From an uncultured Clostridia bacterium (GTDB lineage Bacteria > Bacillota > Clostridia > TANB77 > CAG-508), in assembly GCA_948875265.1 (NCBI GenBank), contig CAQRYF010000011.1:1-37395 (forward strand): DNA of 37,395 bases. Reading direction: 5' to 3'. Positions 1 through 7,348 of this stretch are shown one piece after another. The notes under the pieces are model-generated. The model was given only the letters and a program-made list of their open reading frames with translations, was not told where the DNA came from and searched no databases. Position 1 is the stretch's first letter, and each line of letters starts with the position of its first letter. The translations under genes and the position numbers were made by a program.

Positions 1-745
<745 letters not shown>

Positions 746-841
746 ACAAAATTTTGCAAAGCAAAAAGAAGCAATCGAAAAGACTAAAACGAACCTAAGA
801 ATTCATCTATGTATTTTTGAGTGTGCTAAACACTATAATTT

Positions 842-958
842 TCTAGTGATGATGACATTTGGGGTAATACCTGTTCCCATTCCGAACACAGAAGTCAAGC
901 CTAAATGTGCCGAAAATACTTGTGGGTTACCCTGCTGGGAAGATAGGTTGTCGCTAGT
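842..958 (+). rRNA. 5S ribosomal RNA
   Basis: This is a roughly 117-nt 5S rRNA gene, about 96 nt after the 23S end. Its signatures are the conserved CCCATTCCGAACACAGAAG block (877-895) and closing ends that pair (CTAG at 843-846 with CTAG at 954-957). No tRNA gene is visible in the 23S-5S spacer, which is AT-rich and holds only a small AGTGT/ACACT hairpin. The gene belongs to the same rRNA operon as the upstream 23S. Confidence 0.95.
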
Positions 959-995
959 TTTTTTATATATAAAATAAAAAATGAAAGAAATGAAA

Positions 996-1042
996 GAAAA
1001 GTAGAAATCAGGAAATATCTTGATTTGTGCTTTTCTTTTTTT
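996..1042 (+). terminator. rho-independent terminator of the rRNA operon
   Basis: A long hairpin has 5' arm GAAAAGTAGAAATCA (996-1010) and 3' arm TGATTTGTGCTTTTC (1021-1035). The pairing has a short mismatch in the middle and a 10-nt loop, and it is followed directly by a run of T. It lies 38 nt after the 5S gene and just before the next promoter. Confidence 0.8.
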
Positions 1043-1050
1043 GAGCAAGA

Positions 1051-1059
1051 TGATATAAT
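1051..1059 (+). promoter_or_regulatory. extended -10 promoter element
   Basis: TGATATAAT matches an extended -10 box (TGN-TATAAT, the hexamer at 1054-1059). No good -35 is present at the right distance because the rRNA terminator occupies it. It probably drives the flavin reductase-glycosyltransferase pair, with the first start codon at 1111. Confidence 0.5.
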
Positions 1060-1110
1060 ATACAAAAAATGAAAATAAAGATTTAAAATATTCGAAAGGA
1101 AGAATTATAA

Positions 1111-1683
1111 ATGAGCAAAGTAACTTGGAAACCAGGAACTTTTTTATACCCATTACCAGCAGTTATGGTAAGTTGTGGAACAATGGAAAAATCTAATATT
1201 ATAACTGTTGCATGGACTGGAATTTTAAATACAAATCCAGCAACAGTCTATATATCAGTAAGACCAAGTAGGTATTCATATAGCTTAATAAAAGAACAAG
1301 GAGAATTTGTAATCAATCTGACAAATAAAGAGTTAGTAAAAGCAACTGATTGGTGTGGAGTAAAGACTGGTGCTAAAGTAGATAAATTTAAAGAAATGAA
1401 ATTACATAAAGAAAAAGCTAATTTTGTAAAATGTCCTATGATAAAAGAAAGTCCTGTATCAGTTGAATGCAAGGTAAAAGAAATAAAAGAGTTAGGTTCA
1501 CATCATATGTTTGTAGCAGAGGTATTAGCAATAAATGCTGATGAAAAATATATTGATGAAAAAGGTGCATTTGATATATCTAAGTGTGATTTAATTGCAT
1601 ATTCTAATGGACATTATTATTCTTTAGGAAAGAAATTAGGAAAATTTGGTTTTTCAGTACAAAGAAAGAAAAAAAGGAGATAA
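1111..1683 (+). CDS. flavin reductase family protein (FMN-binding split barrel)
   Basis: This 190-residue protein looks like the flavin reductase-like / FMN-binding split-barrel family of anaerobic Clostridia. It has the N-terminal pattern with P-L-P-A-V-M-V-S-C-G near residues 14-23, then a T-V-A-W-T-G-I-L-N-T-N-P segment, and the typical C-terminal region Y-S-N-G-H-Y-Y-S-L-G-K-K-L-G-K-F-G-F near 166-183. Members bind FMN and act in electron transfer or flavin reduction; the substrate here is unknown. The ATG start follows AAAGGAAGA at a good distance. The next gene starts 2 nt after its stop, so the two are probably co-transcribed. Confidence 0.85.
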   Translation: MSKVTWKPGTFLYPLPAVMVSCGTMEKSNIITVAWTGILNTNPATVYISVRPSRYSYSLIKEQGEFVINLTNKELVKATDWCGVKTGAKVDKFKEMKLHKEKANFVKCPMIKESPVSVECKVKEIKELGSHHMFVAEVLAINADEKYIDEKGAFDISKCDLIAYSNGHYYSLGKKLGKFGFSVQRKKKRR

Positions 1684-1685
1684 TT

Positions 1686-2747
1686 ATGGAAGAAAGAGCT
1701 AAAAAATGGAGAGAATCACAAAAATATCATACAAAGTTTTCAATTATTATTCCCATGAAAAATGCAGAGAAAACAATAGAAAAAGCTTTAGATAGTATAA
1801 AATGTCAACAATATAAAGAAAAAGAGATATTAATAGTTAATGATCATTCAGAAGATAAATCTATAGATAAAGTAAAAACATTTCAAAAATCGAATAAAGA
1901 TACTGAAATAAAGTATTTTGAAGTTAAAGACCAAAAATGGGGACCAGGAGCAGGAAGAAACGTAGGTTTAGACAATGCTACAGGCGATTATATATTATTC
2001 TTAGATGCTGATGACGAACTACTACCAGATGCATTAAAAAATATAGATGAAGCAATAAAAAATAATAATAAAGAAGATGCTTTTATTTTGGGACAATTAT
2101 CGCATATATTAAGTAAAGTAAAAAAGAAAGTCTTCAGAAGTTCTAAATTAGATAAATTAATTAGCGAAAAGAAAAATGGAGAAAAGGAAAAAGCAGATGT
2201 ATTATTATTAGGACATGATATGCAATTAATGAAAGCAAATGGTGAAGCTAAAAAGATAATTAAATTGAGACCAAAGAAATTCCAAGGAACTAAAGGATTT
2301 CAAATGGGAATTAATACTGGAGGAACTATATGGCAAGGATGTTGGAAAAAAAGCTTATTTGATGAAAACAATATAAGATTTGATGAGAATTGTATTTTTG
2401 AAGATACTACAGCTAGATTACAATTGTATGGAAAAGCTAAGAAGATAAGAGTACCTAATATAGCGACACATAAATACATTGTAAGGCCAGGACAAAGTAT
2501 AACTACAACACAGGATTTCAATACTTTAAAGGCTGGTATAGAAATGGCAAGAAGAATATCGAAATTAGTAAAAGAAGGAAAAGTAGATAAAAAACACCAA
2601 AAATATGTAACTATGAGATTGTTAGTTATGCCTGGTACTTTGGCATGGATAGCGTATAGTATGGGAGCGTATAAAATGTATAAATTAAAAGAAAAGAAAA
2701 ATACTAAAAAACGGACAAAAACGAAAAAATCCATTGACAGAACATGA
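1686..2747 (+). CDS. glycosyltransferase family 2 protein
   Basis: This is a 353-residue GT-A fold enzyme. The N-terminal domain begins F-S-I-I-I-P-M-K-N-A near residue 18. It has the nucleotide-binding V-N-D at 51-53, G-A-G-R-N near 88-92 and the metal-binding D-A-D-D at 107-110. It should transfer a sugar from a nucleotide sugar to an unknown acceptor, perhaps a cell-surface glycan. AAAAGGAG just before the ATG overlaps the end of the flavin reductase gene. The C-terminus is lysine-rich and contains one CGG codon (2712-2714). A +1 reading from there would give a different 18-residue tail ending at 2770. The next operon's promoter overlaps its last codons. Confidence 0.88.
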   Translation: MEERAKKWRESQKYHTKFSIIIPMKNAEKTIEKALDSIKCQQYKEKEILIVNDHSEDKSIDKVKTFQKSNKDTEIKYFEVKDQKWGPGAGRNVGLDNATGDYILFLDADDELLPDALKNIDEAIKNNNKEDAFILGQLSHILSKVKKKVFRSSKLDKLISEKKNGEKEKADVLLLGHDMQLMKANGEAKKIIKLRPKKFQGTKGFQMGINTGGTIWQGCWKKSLFDENNIRFDENCIFEDTTARLQLYGKAKKIRVPNIATHKYIVRPGQSITTTQDFNTLKAGIEMARRISKLVKEGKVDKKHQKYVTMRLLVMPGTLAWIAYSMGAYKMYKLKEKKNTKKRTKTKKSIDRT

Positions 2748-2762
2748 AAAAAGTGGTAAAAT
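2734..2762 (+). promoter_or_regulatory. promoter of the rpmG-secE-nusG cluster
   Basis: TTGACA (2734-2739), a 17-nt spacer and TAAAAT (2757-2762), with an extended TG at 2754-2755, form a near-consensus housekeeping promoter. The -35 box lies inside the last codons of the upstream glycosyltransferase gene. The predicted leader to rpmG is about 70 nt. Confidence 0.85.
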
Positions 2763-2837
2763 ATTCTAGCGTATGTATTACGGCATATGTTCACATCGTT
2801 TTAAAAAGTAAGGTTAAAAATTCGGAGGTGTAGTTAT

Positions 2838-3002
2838 ATGGCAGCAAAAGGACCAAGAGAAAATATAACATTAGAATGTACAGAATGTAAAAGAAGAAAT
2901 TATATGACTTCAAAAAACAAGAGAAATAATACAGATAGATTAGAAATTGTTAAGTATTGTAAATTCTGTAAAAAACGTACAACACATAAAGAAACTAAAT
3001 AG
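2838..3002 (+). CDS. rpmG: 50S ribosomal protein L33
   Basis: This 54-residue large-subunit protein matches L33 in length and sequence, with the R-x-N-I-T-L-E-C start and basic C-terminus. It is the zinc-binding form: two C-x-x-C pairs at residues 14/17 and 41/44. It is preceded by TCGGAGGTG at a normal distance from the ATG. rpmG directly before secE-nusG is the standard Firmicutes arrangement. Confidence 0.96.
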   Translation: MAAKGPRENITLECTECKRRNYMTSKNKRNNTDRLEIVKYCKFCKKRTTHKETK

Positions 3003-3031
3003 TTATAAAGCTATTTTAAGGAGGAAATAAA

Positions 3032-3361
3032 ATGGCTAAAAAAGAAACAAAGACAAATAAAGAAAATAATAAGAACAAAAAAAGTTTTTCAAAAAGTTTT
3101 AAAGCTGAGTTAAAAAAAGTAATTTGGCCAACACCAAAACAATTACTAAATAACACAGTAGCAGTAATAACAATTGTATTAATTACTGCAGCAATTGTTT
3201 TTGTATTAGATTTAACTTTTGAAACTCTAAATAAGCAAGGTGTTAACAGAATAAAAGAAGTAATAGTAAAAACAGATTCATCTGCTGAAGAAAAAACATC
3301 TGATGAAGATAATACAGAAGTAGAGAATGAGGAAAGCAATACACAAAACAATGAACAATAA
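3032..3361 (+). CDS. secE: preprotein translocase subunit SecE
   Basis: This is the small essential subunit of the SecYEG channel. Residues 18-75 carry the conserved core: a basic amphipathic segment, K-K-V-I-W-P-T-P at about 28-35, and a single membrane helix at about 42-62. Its 109 residues exceed the usual 60-75. The extra length is an unusual acidic, Ser/Asn/Gln-rich tail after residue 80, which should face outside with the C-terminus of the single helix. AAGGAGG precedes the ATG. It sits between rpmG and nusG as in most Firmicutes. Confidence 0.95.
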   Translation: MAKKETKTNKENNKNKKSFSKSFKAELKKVIWPTPKQLLNNTVAVITIVLITAAIVFVLDLTFETLNKQGVNRIKEVIVKTDSSAEEKTSDEDNTEVENEESNTQNNEQ

Positions 3362-3377
3362 TTAAATAAGGGAGGCT

Positions 3378-3923
3378 ATGAACCAAATGTCTCAAAAAGA
3401 TTATGATATGGTAGCTAGATGGTATGTTGTACATACTTATTCTGGTTATGAAAATAAAGTAAAAACTGATTTAGAGAAAACTATAAAAAATAGAGAATTA
3501 GAGGAATTTTTCTTTGATATAATAGTTCCTATGGAAGAACAAATAGAAATTAAAGATGGAAAAAGAAAAACAAATCTAAAAAAAGTTTTCCCGGGTTATG
3601 TATTAATAAAAATGATAGTAACTGAAGAATCTTGGTATATTGTAAGAAATACAAGAGGAGTTACTGGATTTGTAGGTTCTGGAACAGATCCTATTCCATT
3701 AACAGATGAAGAAATCAGAAACATGGGATTTGAAGATGTACCAGTAAATGTAGATTATGAAGTGAATGAACAAGTACAAGTTATGAATGGTCCATTTGAG
3801 GGATTTGTAGGTACAGTTCAAGAAATAAATGTTGAAAAACATAAAGTAAGAGTTTTAGTTTCTATGTTTGGAAGAGAAACACCAGTAGAACTAGAATTTT
3901 CACAAGTTCAAAAAATTAAATAA
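3378..3923 (+). CDS. nusG: transcription termination/antitermination protein NusG
   Basis: NusG binds RNA polymerase and affects pausing, termination and coupling to translation. The N-terminal NGN domain begins R-W-Y-V-V-H-T-Y-S-G-Y-E near residue 14. The C-terminal KOW motif (F-E-G-F-V-G-T-V-Q-E-I) lies near 136-146. The start is uncertain: the first ATG (3378) is only 2 nt after GGAGG. The in-frame ATG at 3387 has an 11-nt spacer, and one at 3408 is also possible; all keep the core domain. Confidence 0.96.
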   Translation: MNQMSQKDYDMVARWYVVHTYSGYENKVKTDLEKTIKNRELEEFFFDIIVPMEEQIEIKDGKRKTNLKKVFPGYVLIKMIVTEESWYIVRNTRGVTGFVGSGTDPIPLTDEEIRNMGFEDVPVNVDYEVNEQVQVMNGPFEGFVGTVQEINVEKHKVRVLVSMFGRETPVELEFSQVQKIK

Positions 3924-3963
3924 AATGATATATTTAAACAAAAAAAGGGAGGTGCCATAAAAA

Positions 3964-4392
3964 ATGGCAGAAAAAGAAATTTCAAATATTATTAAATTAC
4001 AAATAGAAGCAGGAAAAGCATCACCAGCTCCACCAGTAGGTCCAGCTTTAGGTTCAAGTGGTGTTAACATCATGCAATTTGTTAAAGAATTTAATGATAG
4101 AACTGCAAACCAACCTGGAATGATAATACCAGTAGTTATAACAGTATATAAAGATAAATCTTTTGACTTTATAACAAAAGTACCACCAGTAGCAGTATTA
4201 ATTAAGAAATCAATCAAAATTCAAAAAGGTTCAGGAAAACCAAATAAAGAAAAAGTTGCTAAAATAACAAAAGCACAAGTTAAAGAAATTGCTGAACAAA
4301 AAATGCCAGACTTAAATGCTGCTTCAATAGAAACAGCTATGAGCATGGTAGAAGGAACAGCTAGAGCTATGGGTGTAGTTGTAGTTGACTAA
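3964..4392 (+). CDS. rplK: 50S ribosomal protein L11
   Basis: This 142-residue protein of the GTPase-associated centre binds 23S rRNA helices 43/44. The proline-rich A-S-P-A-P-P-V-G-P-A-L-G-S-S-G-V-N near residues 19-35 is the L11 signature. The C-terminal RNA-binding domain follows, ending in a Gly-Val-Val-Val-Asp tail. GGGAGGTG lies before the ATG. nusG-rplK-rplA is the usual order. Confidence 0.97.
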   Translation: MAEKEISNIIKLQIEAGKASPAPPVGPALGSSGVNIMQFVKEFNDRTANQPGMIIPVVITVYKDKSFDFITKVPPVAVLIKKSIKIQKGSGKPNKEKVAKITKAQVKEIAEQKMPDLNAASIETAMSMVEGTARAMGVVVVD

Positions 4393-4432
4393 TTTAAAGA
4401 TAAATATTTAATATTTATAAAATATTTAAAAA

Positions 4433-4460
4433 TTGGGAGAGCAAAGCTCGTTAGAACCAA
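4433..4460 (+). promoter_or_regulatory. putative L1-binding autoregulatory mRNA element
   Basis: In the rplK-rplA gap, TTGG (4433-4436) pairs with CCAA (4457-4460) and GAGC (4439-4442) pairs with GCTC (4446-4449) across an AAA loop. This leaves an asymmetric internal loop (GA against GTTAGAA). The GGGAG...CTCG pattern and the two-helix form resemble the known L1 mRNA operator, which mimics the L1 site on 23S rRNA. It lies immediately before the rplA Shine-Dalgarno, as expected for translational feedback. The identification is by eye. Confidence 0.6.
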
Positions 4461-4472
4461 AGGAGGTAAAAA

Positions 4473-5156
4473 ATGAAACAAACAAAAAGATATGCAGAAA
4501 GTGCAAAATTAATTGACAAAACTAAAGAATATGAAATTAAAGAAGCTTTAGATATTATTGAAAAAATGCCAAAACCAAAATTTGATGAAACAGTAGAATT
4601 ACATGTTAAATTAGGTGTAGATTCAAAACATGCTGATCAACAAGTTAGAGGTACAGTAGTACTTCCAAATGGTACAGGTAAAACACAAAGAGTTTTAGTA
4701 TTTGCTAAAGGGCCAAAAGCTGAAGAAGCTGAAAAAGCAGGAGCAGACTTTGTTGGTGCTGAAGAATTAATACCAAAAATTCAAAATGACAACTGGTTTG
4801 ATTATGATGTAATAGTTGCAACTCCAGATATGATGGGTGTTGTAGGTAGATTAGGTAAAGTATTAGGGCCAAAAGGATTAATGCCAAATCCTAAATCAGG
4901 AACTGTTACAATGGATGTAACAAAAGCAATCAATGAAATAAAATCTGGTAAAGTAGAATATAGATTAGATAAAACTAACATTATTCACTTAGGATTTGGA
5001 AAAGTTTCATTTGGAGCTGATAAATTAGCAGAAAACTATGAAACAGTTATGAATGCTATAATAAAAGCAAAACCAGCAGCAGCAAAAGGTCAATATATTA
5101 AAAGTGTTGCAGTAACAACAACAATGGGACCAAGCATATTTATAAACCAAAAATAG
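4473..5156 (+). CDS. rplA: 50S ribosomal protein L1
   Basis: This 227-residue protein of the L1 stalk matches the family length. Recognisable parts are E-L-H-V-K-L-G-V-D near 43-51, the second domain around V-G-A-E-E-L, and the signature G-R-L-G-K-V-L-G-P-K-G-L-M-P-N-P near 125-140. AAAGGAGG lies before the ATG. It probably regulates its own translation through the element immediately upstream. Confidence 0.97.
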   Translation: MKQTKRYAESAKLIDKTKEYEIKEALDIIEKMPKPKFDETVELHVKLGVDSKHADQQVRGTVVLPNGTGKTQRVLVFAKGPKAEEAEKAGADFVGAEELIPKIQNDNWFDYDVIVATPDMMGVVGRLGKVLGPKGLMPNPKSGTVTMDVTKAINEIKSGKVEYRLDKTNIIHLGFGKVSFGADKLAENYETVMNAIIKAKPAAAKGQYIKSVAVTTTMGPSIFINQK

Positions 5157-5160
5157 AATA

Positions 5161-5275
5161 TAAGCCAAAGACAGTAGGCAAAAAAGATAAGTCCTACCGA
5201 GGTACAATAAATAAGAGTAAAATACACTCTTTTAGTATCTCGTGTATGGATATTAAAAGAGTGTTATTTATTTTA
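5161..5275 (+). ncRNA. ribosomal protein L10 leader with attenuator hairpin
   Basis: The leader contains the hallmark of Firmicutes L10 leaders: GCCAAAGACAGTAGG (5164-5178) pairing with CCTACCGAGGTA (5193-5204). It is followed by a long hairpin, 5224-5239 with 5249-5264: 16 base pairs with one G-T wobble and a 9-nt loop. A T-rich stretch then makes the hairpin look like an intrinsic terminator. By analogy, excess L10-(L12)4 binds the upstream fold and shifts the balance between termination and read-through into rplJ-rplL. Confidence 0.85.
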
Positions 5276-5301
5276 TATATTATTAGGAGGTGAAAAAATA
5301 A

Positions 5302-5883
5302 ATGGCAAGTGAAAAAATATTAAATCAAAAGAAAGAAGAAGTATCAAAACTAGCAGCAGAAATAAAAGAAGCTAAATTAGTACTTTTAACAAATTATAGA
5401 GGTATTGATGTAGTTAATGATACAACATTAAGAAGAGACTTAAGAGGAGTAAATGCTAAGTATACAGTTATAAAAAATAATATAACAAAAAGAGCTTTAG
5501 CAGAAGCAGGAATCGAAGGTTTAGATGATAAATTAGTAGGACCAACAGCAGTTGTTATGAGTAATGAAGATTATTTAGAACCTGCAAAAGCAATCTACAA
5601 ATTTAGTAAAGATAATGAATTTTATGAAATTAAAGGTGGAGTAATAGAAGGTAAAGTTATGACGACAGAAGAAATCATCACTTTAGCAAAATTACCATCA
5701 AGAGAAACATTATTATCTATGCTTGCTGGAGCATTACTTGGAAATATTTCAAAAATTGCAGTTGCACTTGATCAAGTAAGAATCCAAAAAGAAGAAGCTG
5801 GAGAAAAAGTAGCTGTAACAGTAGCAGCAGAAGAACCAGCAGTTGCTGAAGAAGCAAAAGTAGAAGCAACAGACGCTGAATAA
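5302..5883 (+). CDS. rplJ: 50S ribosomal protein L10
   Basis: L10 anchors L12 dimers to the ribosome stalk. The N-terminal rRNA-binding half contains L-T-N-Y-R-G-I-D near 29-36 and K-N-N-I-T-K-R-A-L near 58-66. The C-terminal helix for L12 binding is present. At 193 residues it is longer than the usual 165-175. The excess is an Ala/Glu-rich acidic tail after about residue 170. AGGAGGTG is 9 nt before the ATG. It is paired with rplL downstream. Confidence 0.96.
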   Translation: MASEKILNQKKEEVSKLAAEIKEAKLVLLTNYRGIDVVNDTTLRRDLRGVNAKYTVIKNNITKRALAEAGIEGLDDKLVGPTAVVMSNEDYLEPAKAIYKFSKDNEFYEIKGGVIEGKVMTTEEIITLAKLPSRETLLSMLAGALLGNISKIAVALDQVRIQKEEAGEKVAVTVAAEEPAVAEEAKVEATDAE

Positions 5884-5976
5884 TATTAGAATATATAGTG
5901 TGGTTACTTAAAAACCAAATTTAAAAAGAGTAGTGAACTTATATCACTAGAAAATAAATTTTAGGAGGATTTTAAA

Positions 5977-6345
5977 ATGGAAAAAATAGAAAAATTAATT
6001 GAAGAAATAGATAGCTTAACAGTTGTTGAATTAGCAGATTTAGTTAAAGCTATAGAAGAAAAATATGGAGTATCAGCAGTAGCTGCAGCAGCACCTGCAG
6101 CAGCTGGAGCAGCTGGAGCAGCAGCTGAAGAAAAATCATCATTTGATGTTGTATTAGCAGAAGCTGGAGATCAAAAAATTAAAGTTATCAAAGTAGTTAG
6201 AGATGCTACAGGATTAGGTTTAAAAGAAGCTAAAGATTTAGTTGATGGAGCACCTAAAACAATTAAAGAAGGAGTTTCTAAAGAAGAAGCTGAAGATTTA
6301 AAAGCTAAGTTCTCAGAAGTAGGAGCAGTTGTAGAATTAAAATAA
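5977..6345 (+). CDS. rplL: 50S ribosomal protein L7/L12
   Basis: This is the multicopy acidic stalk protein that recruits translation factors. It has the N-terminal dimerisation domain (about 1-33), an Ala-rich flexible hinge (about 35-50), and a C-terminal domain with K-I-K-V-I-K-V-V-R-D near 68-77 and G-L-G-L-K-E-A-K-D-L-V near 82-92. Its 122 residues are normal. TAGGAGG precedes the ATG. A strong terminator follows. Confidence 0.97.
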   Translation: MEKIEKLIEEIDSLTVVELADLVKAIEEKYGVSAVAAAAPAAAGAAGAAAEEKSSFDVVLAEAGDQKIKVIKVVRDATGLGLKEAKDLVDGAPKTIKEGVSKEEAEDLKAKFSEVGAVVELK

Positions 6346-6376
6346 TTGTAATTTAGTTAAATCTTATAAATATGAA

Positions 6377-6404
6377 AAACAAGCCGTTTAGGGCTTGTTT
6401 TTTT
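6377..6404 (+). terminator. terminator after rplL
   Basis: AAACAAGCC (6377-6385) pairs with GGCTTGTTT (6392-6400) around a short loop, followed by a T-run to 6404. It ends the ribosomal protein operon. Confidence 0.9.
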
Positions 6405-6423
6405 GGTAAAAAAAGTATATAAT
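6395..6423 (+). promoter_or_regulatory. promoter of the gat operon
   Basis: TTGTTT (6395-6400), a 17-nt spacer and TATAAT (6418-6423). The -35 box lies in the 3' arm of the rplL terminator, so terminator and promoter are nested. The predicted leader to gatC is about 25 nt. Confidence 0.75.
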
Positions 6424-6454
6424 AGAAAACGAATTTATATTAGGAGATGATTAT

Positions 6455-6742
6455 ATGCAAGTAAGCAAAGAAGAAATTTTACATATTGCAAATTTAGCAC
6501 ATTTAAACCTTGAAGATAGTGAAATTGAAAAATATTTAACAAATCTACAAGATATACTAAATTTTGCAAATATAGTAAACAATGCACCTGTAGAAGGGTT
6601 AGATATAACAATTGGAGCTAATGAAGCTAAGAATGTATTTAGAAAAGATGAAATAAAAGTATTTGAGGATAATGAGGCTTTATTACAAAATGCGGTAACT
6701 CAAGAACAAAATATGTTCAAAATCCCAAAAGTAATTAATTAG
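6455..6742 (+). CDS. gatC: Asp-tRNA(Asn)/Glu-tRNA(Gln) amidotransferase subunit C
   Basis: This 95-residue subunit stabilises the GatA-GatB complex. The N-terminus (V-S-K-E-E-I-L-H-I-A-N-L-A-H-L-N-L near 3-19) is the family signature. The C-terminal F-R-K-D-E segment near 72-76 is also typical. TAGGAGATG precedes the ATG. It is the first gene of a four-gene operon. Confidence 0.95.
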   Translation: MQVSKEEILHIANLAHLNLEDSEIEKYLTNLQDILNFANIVNNAPVEGLDITIGANEAKNVFRKDEIKVFEDNEALLQNAVTQEQNMFKIPKVIN

Positions 6743-6751
6743 GAGAGAATA

Positions 6752-7348
6752 ATGAATATAGGAATAGATATAGATGATACAATTTCAAATACATATGAAA
6801 TTATGTTTAATGACGCACAAAAATATACAATAGAAAAATTAGGAAGAAATGGACAAATTTATAAAGAAAATTTAAAGACACATATGTATTGTAAAGAGAT
6901 GCATAATTGGACAGATAAAGAAACAGCTGATTTTCTAGATGAATATTATGAGTCAATTATGAAAGAAGTAAAACCTATAAAATATGTATCAGAAATTATA
7001 AAGAAATTAAAAGATGAAGGCAATACAATATATCTTATTACAGCAAGATTTCAAAATGAAAAATTCGATATAGAAAAAGTCACAAAAGAATGGCTAAGAA
7101 ATAATAAAATTATTTATGATAAATTATTCTTGAATTGTGATACAAAGACAAATATAGTAAAGAAAAATAATATAGACATATTTATTGATGATAGCTTTAA
7201 AAATTGTAAAGAAGTATCTCAAATGGGAGTAAAAACATATTTATTTAATAATATTGCAAATGAAGATTTTGAGGATGAGAATATTGAAAGAGTATATTCT
7301 TGGCCACATCTATATCAAGAAATTACAAAAATTAAGGAGGTAAATTAA
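6752..7348 (+). CDS. HAD superfamily 5'-nucleotidase-like protein
   Basis: This 198-residue protein has the HAD catalytic motif G-I-D-I-D-D-T at residues 3-9. It also has motif II T-A-R near 112-114 and a late acidic motif (I-F-I-D-D-S near 143-148). The layout resembles the 5'(3')-deoxyribonucleotidase / YqfW-like group, which removes phosphate from nucleotides. The substrate is not predictable. It is inserted between gatC (9 nt upstream) and gatA; its TAA overlaps the gatA ATG by one base, so co-translation is likely. Its role next to GatCAB is unclear. Confidence 0.8.
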   Translation: MNIGIDIDDTISNTYEIMFNDAQKYTIEKLGRNGQIYKENLKTHMYCKEMHNWTDKETADFLDEYYESIMKEVKPIKYVSEIIKKLKDEGNTIYLITARFQNEKFDIEKVTKEWLRNNKIIYDKLFLNCDTKTNIVKKNNIDIFIDDSFKNCKEVSQMGVKTYLFNNIANEDFEDENIERVYSWPHLYQEITKIKEVN

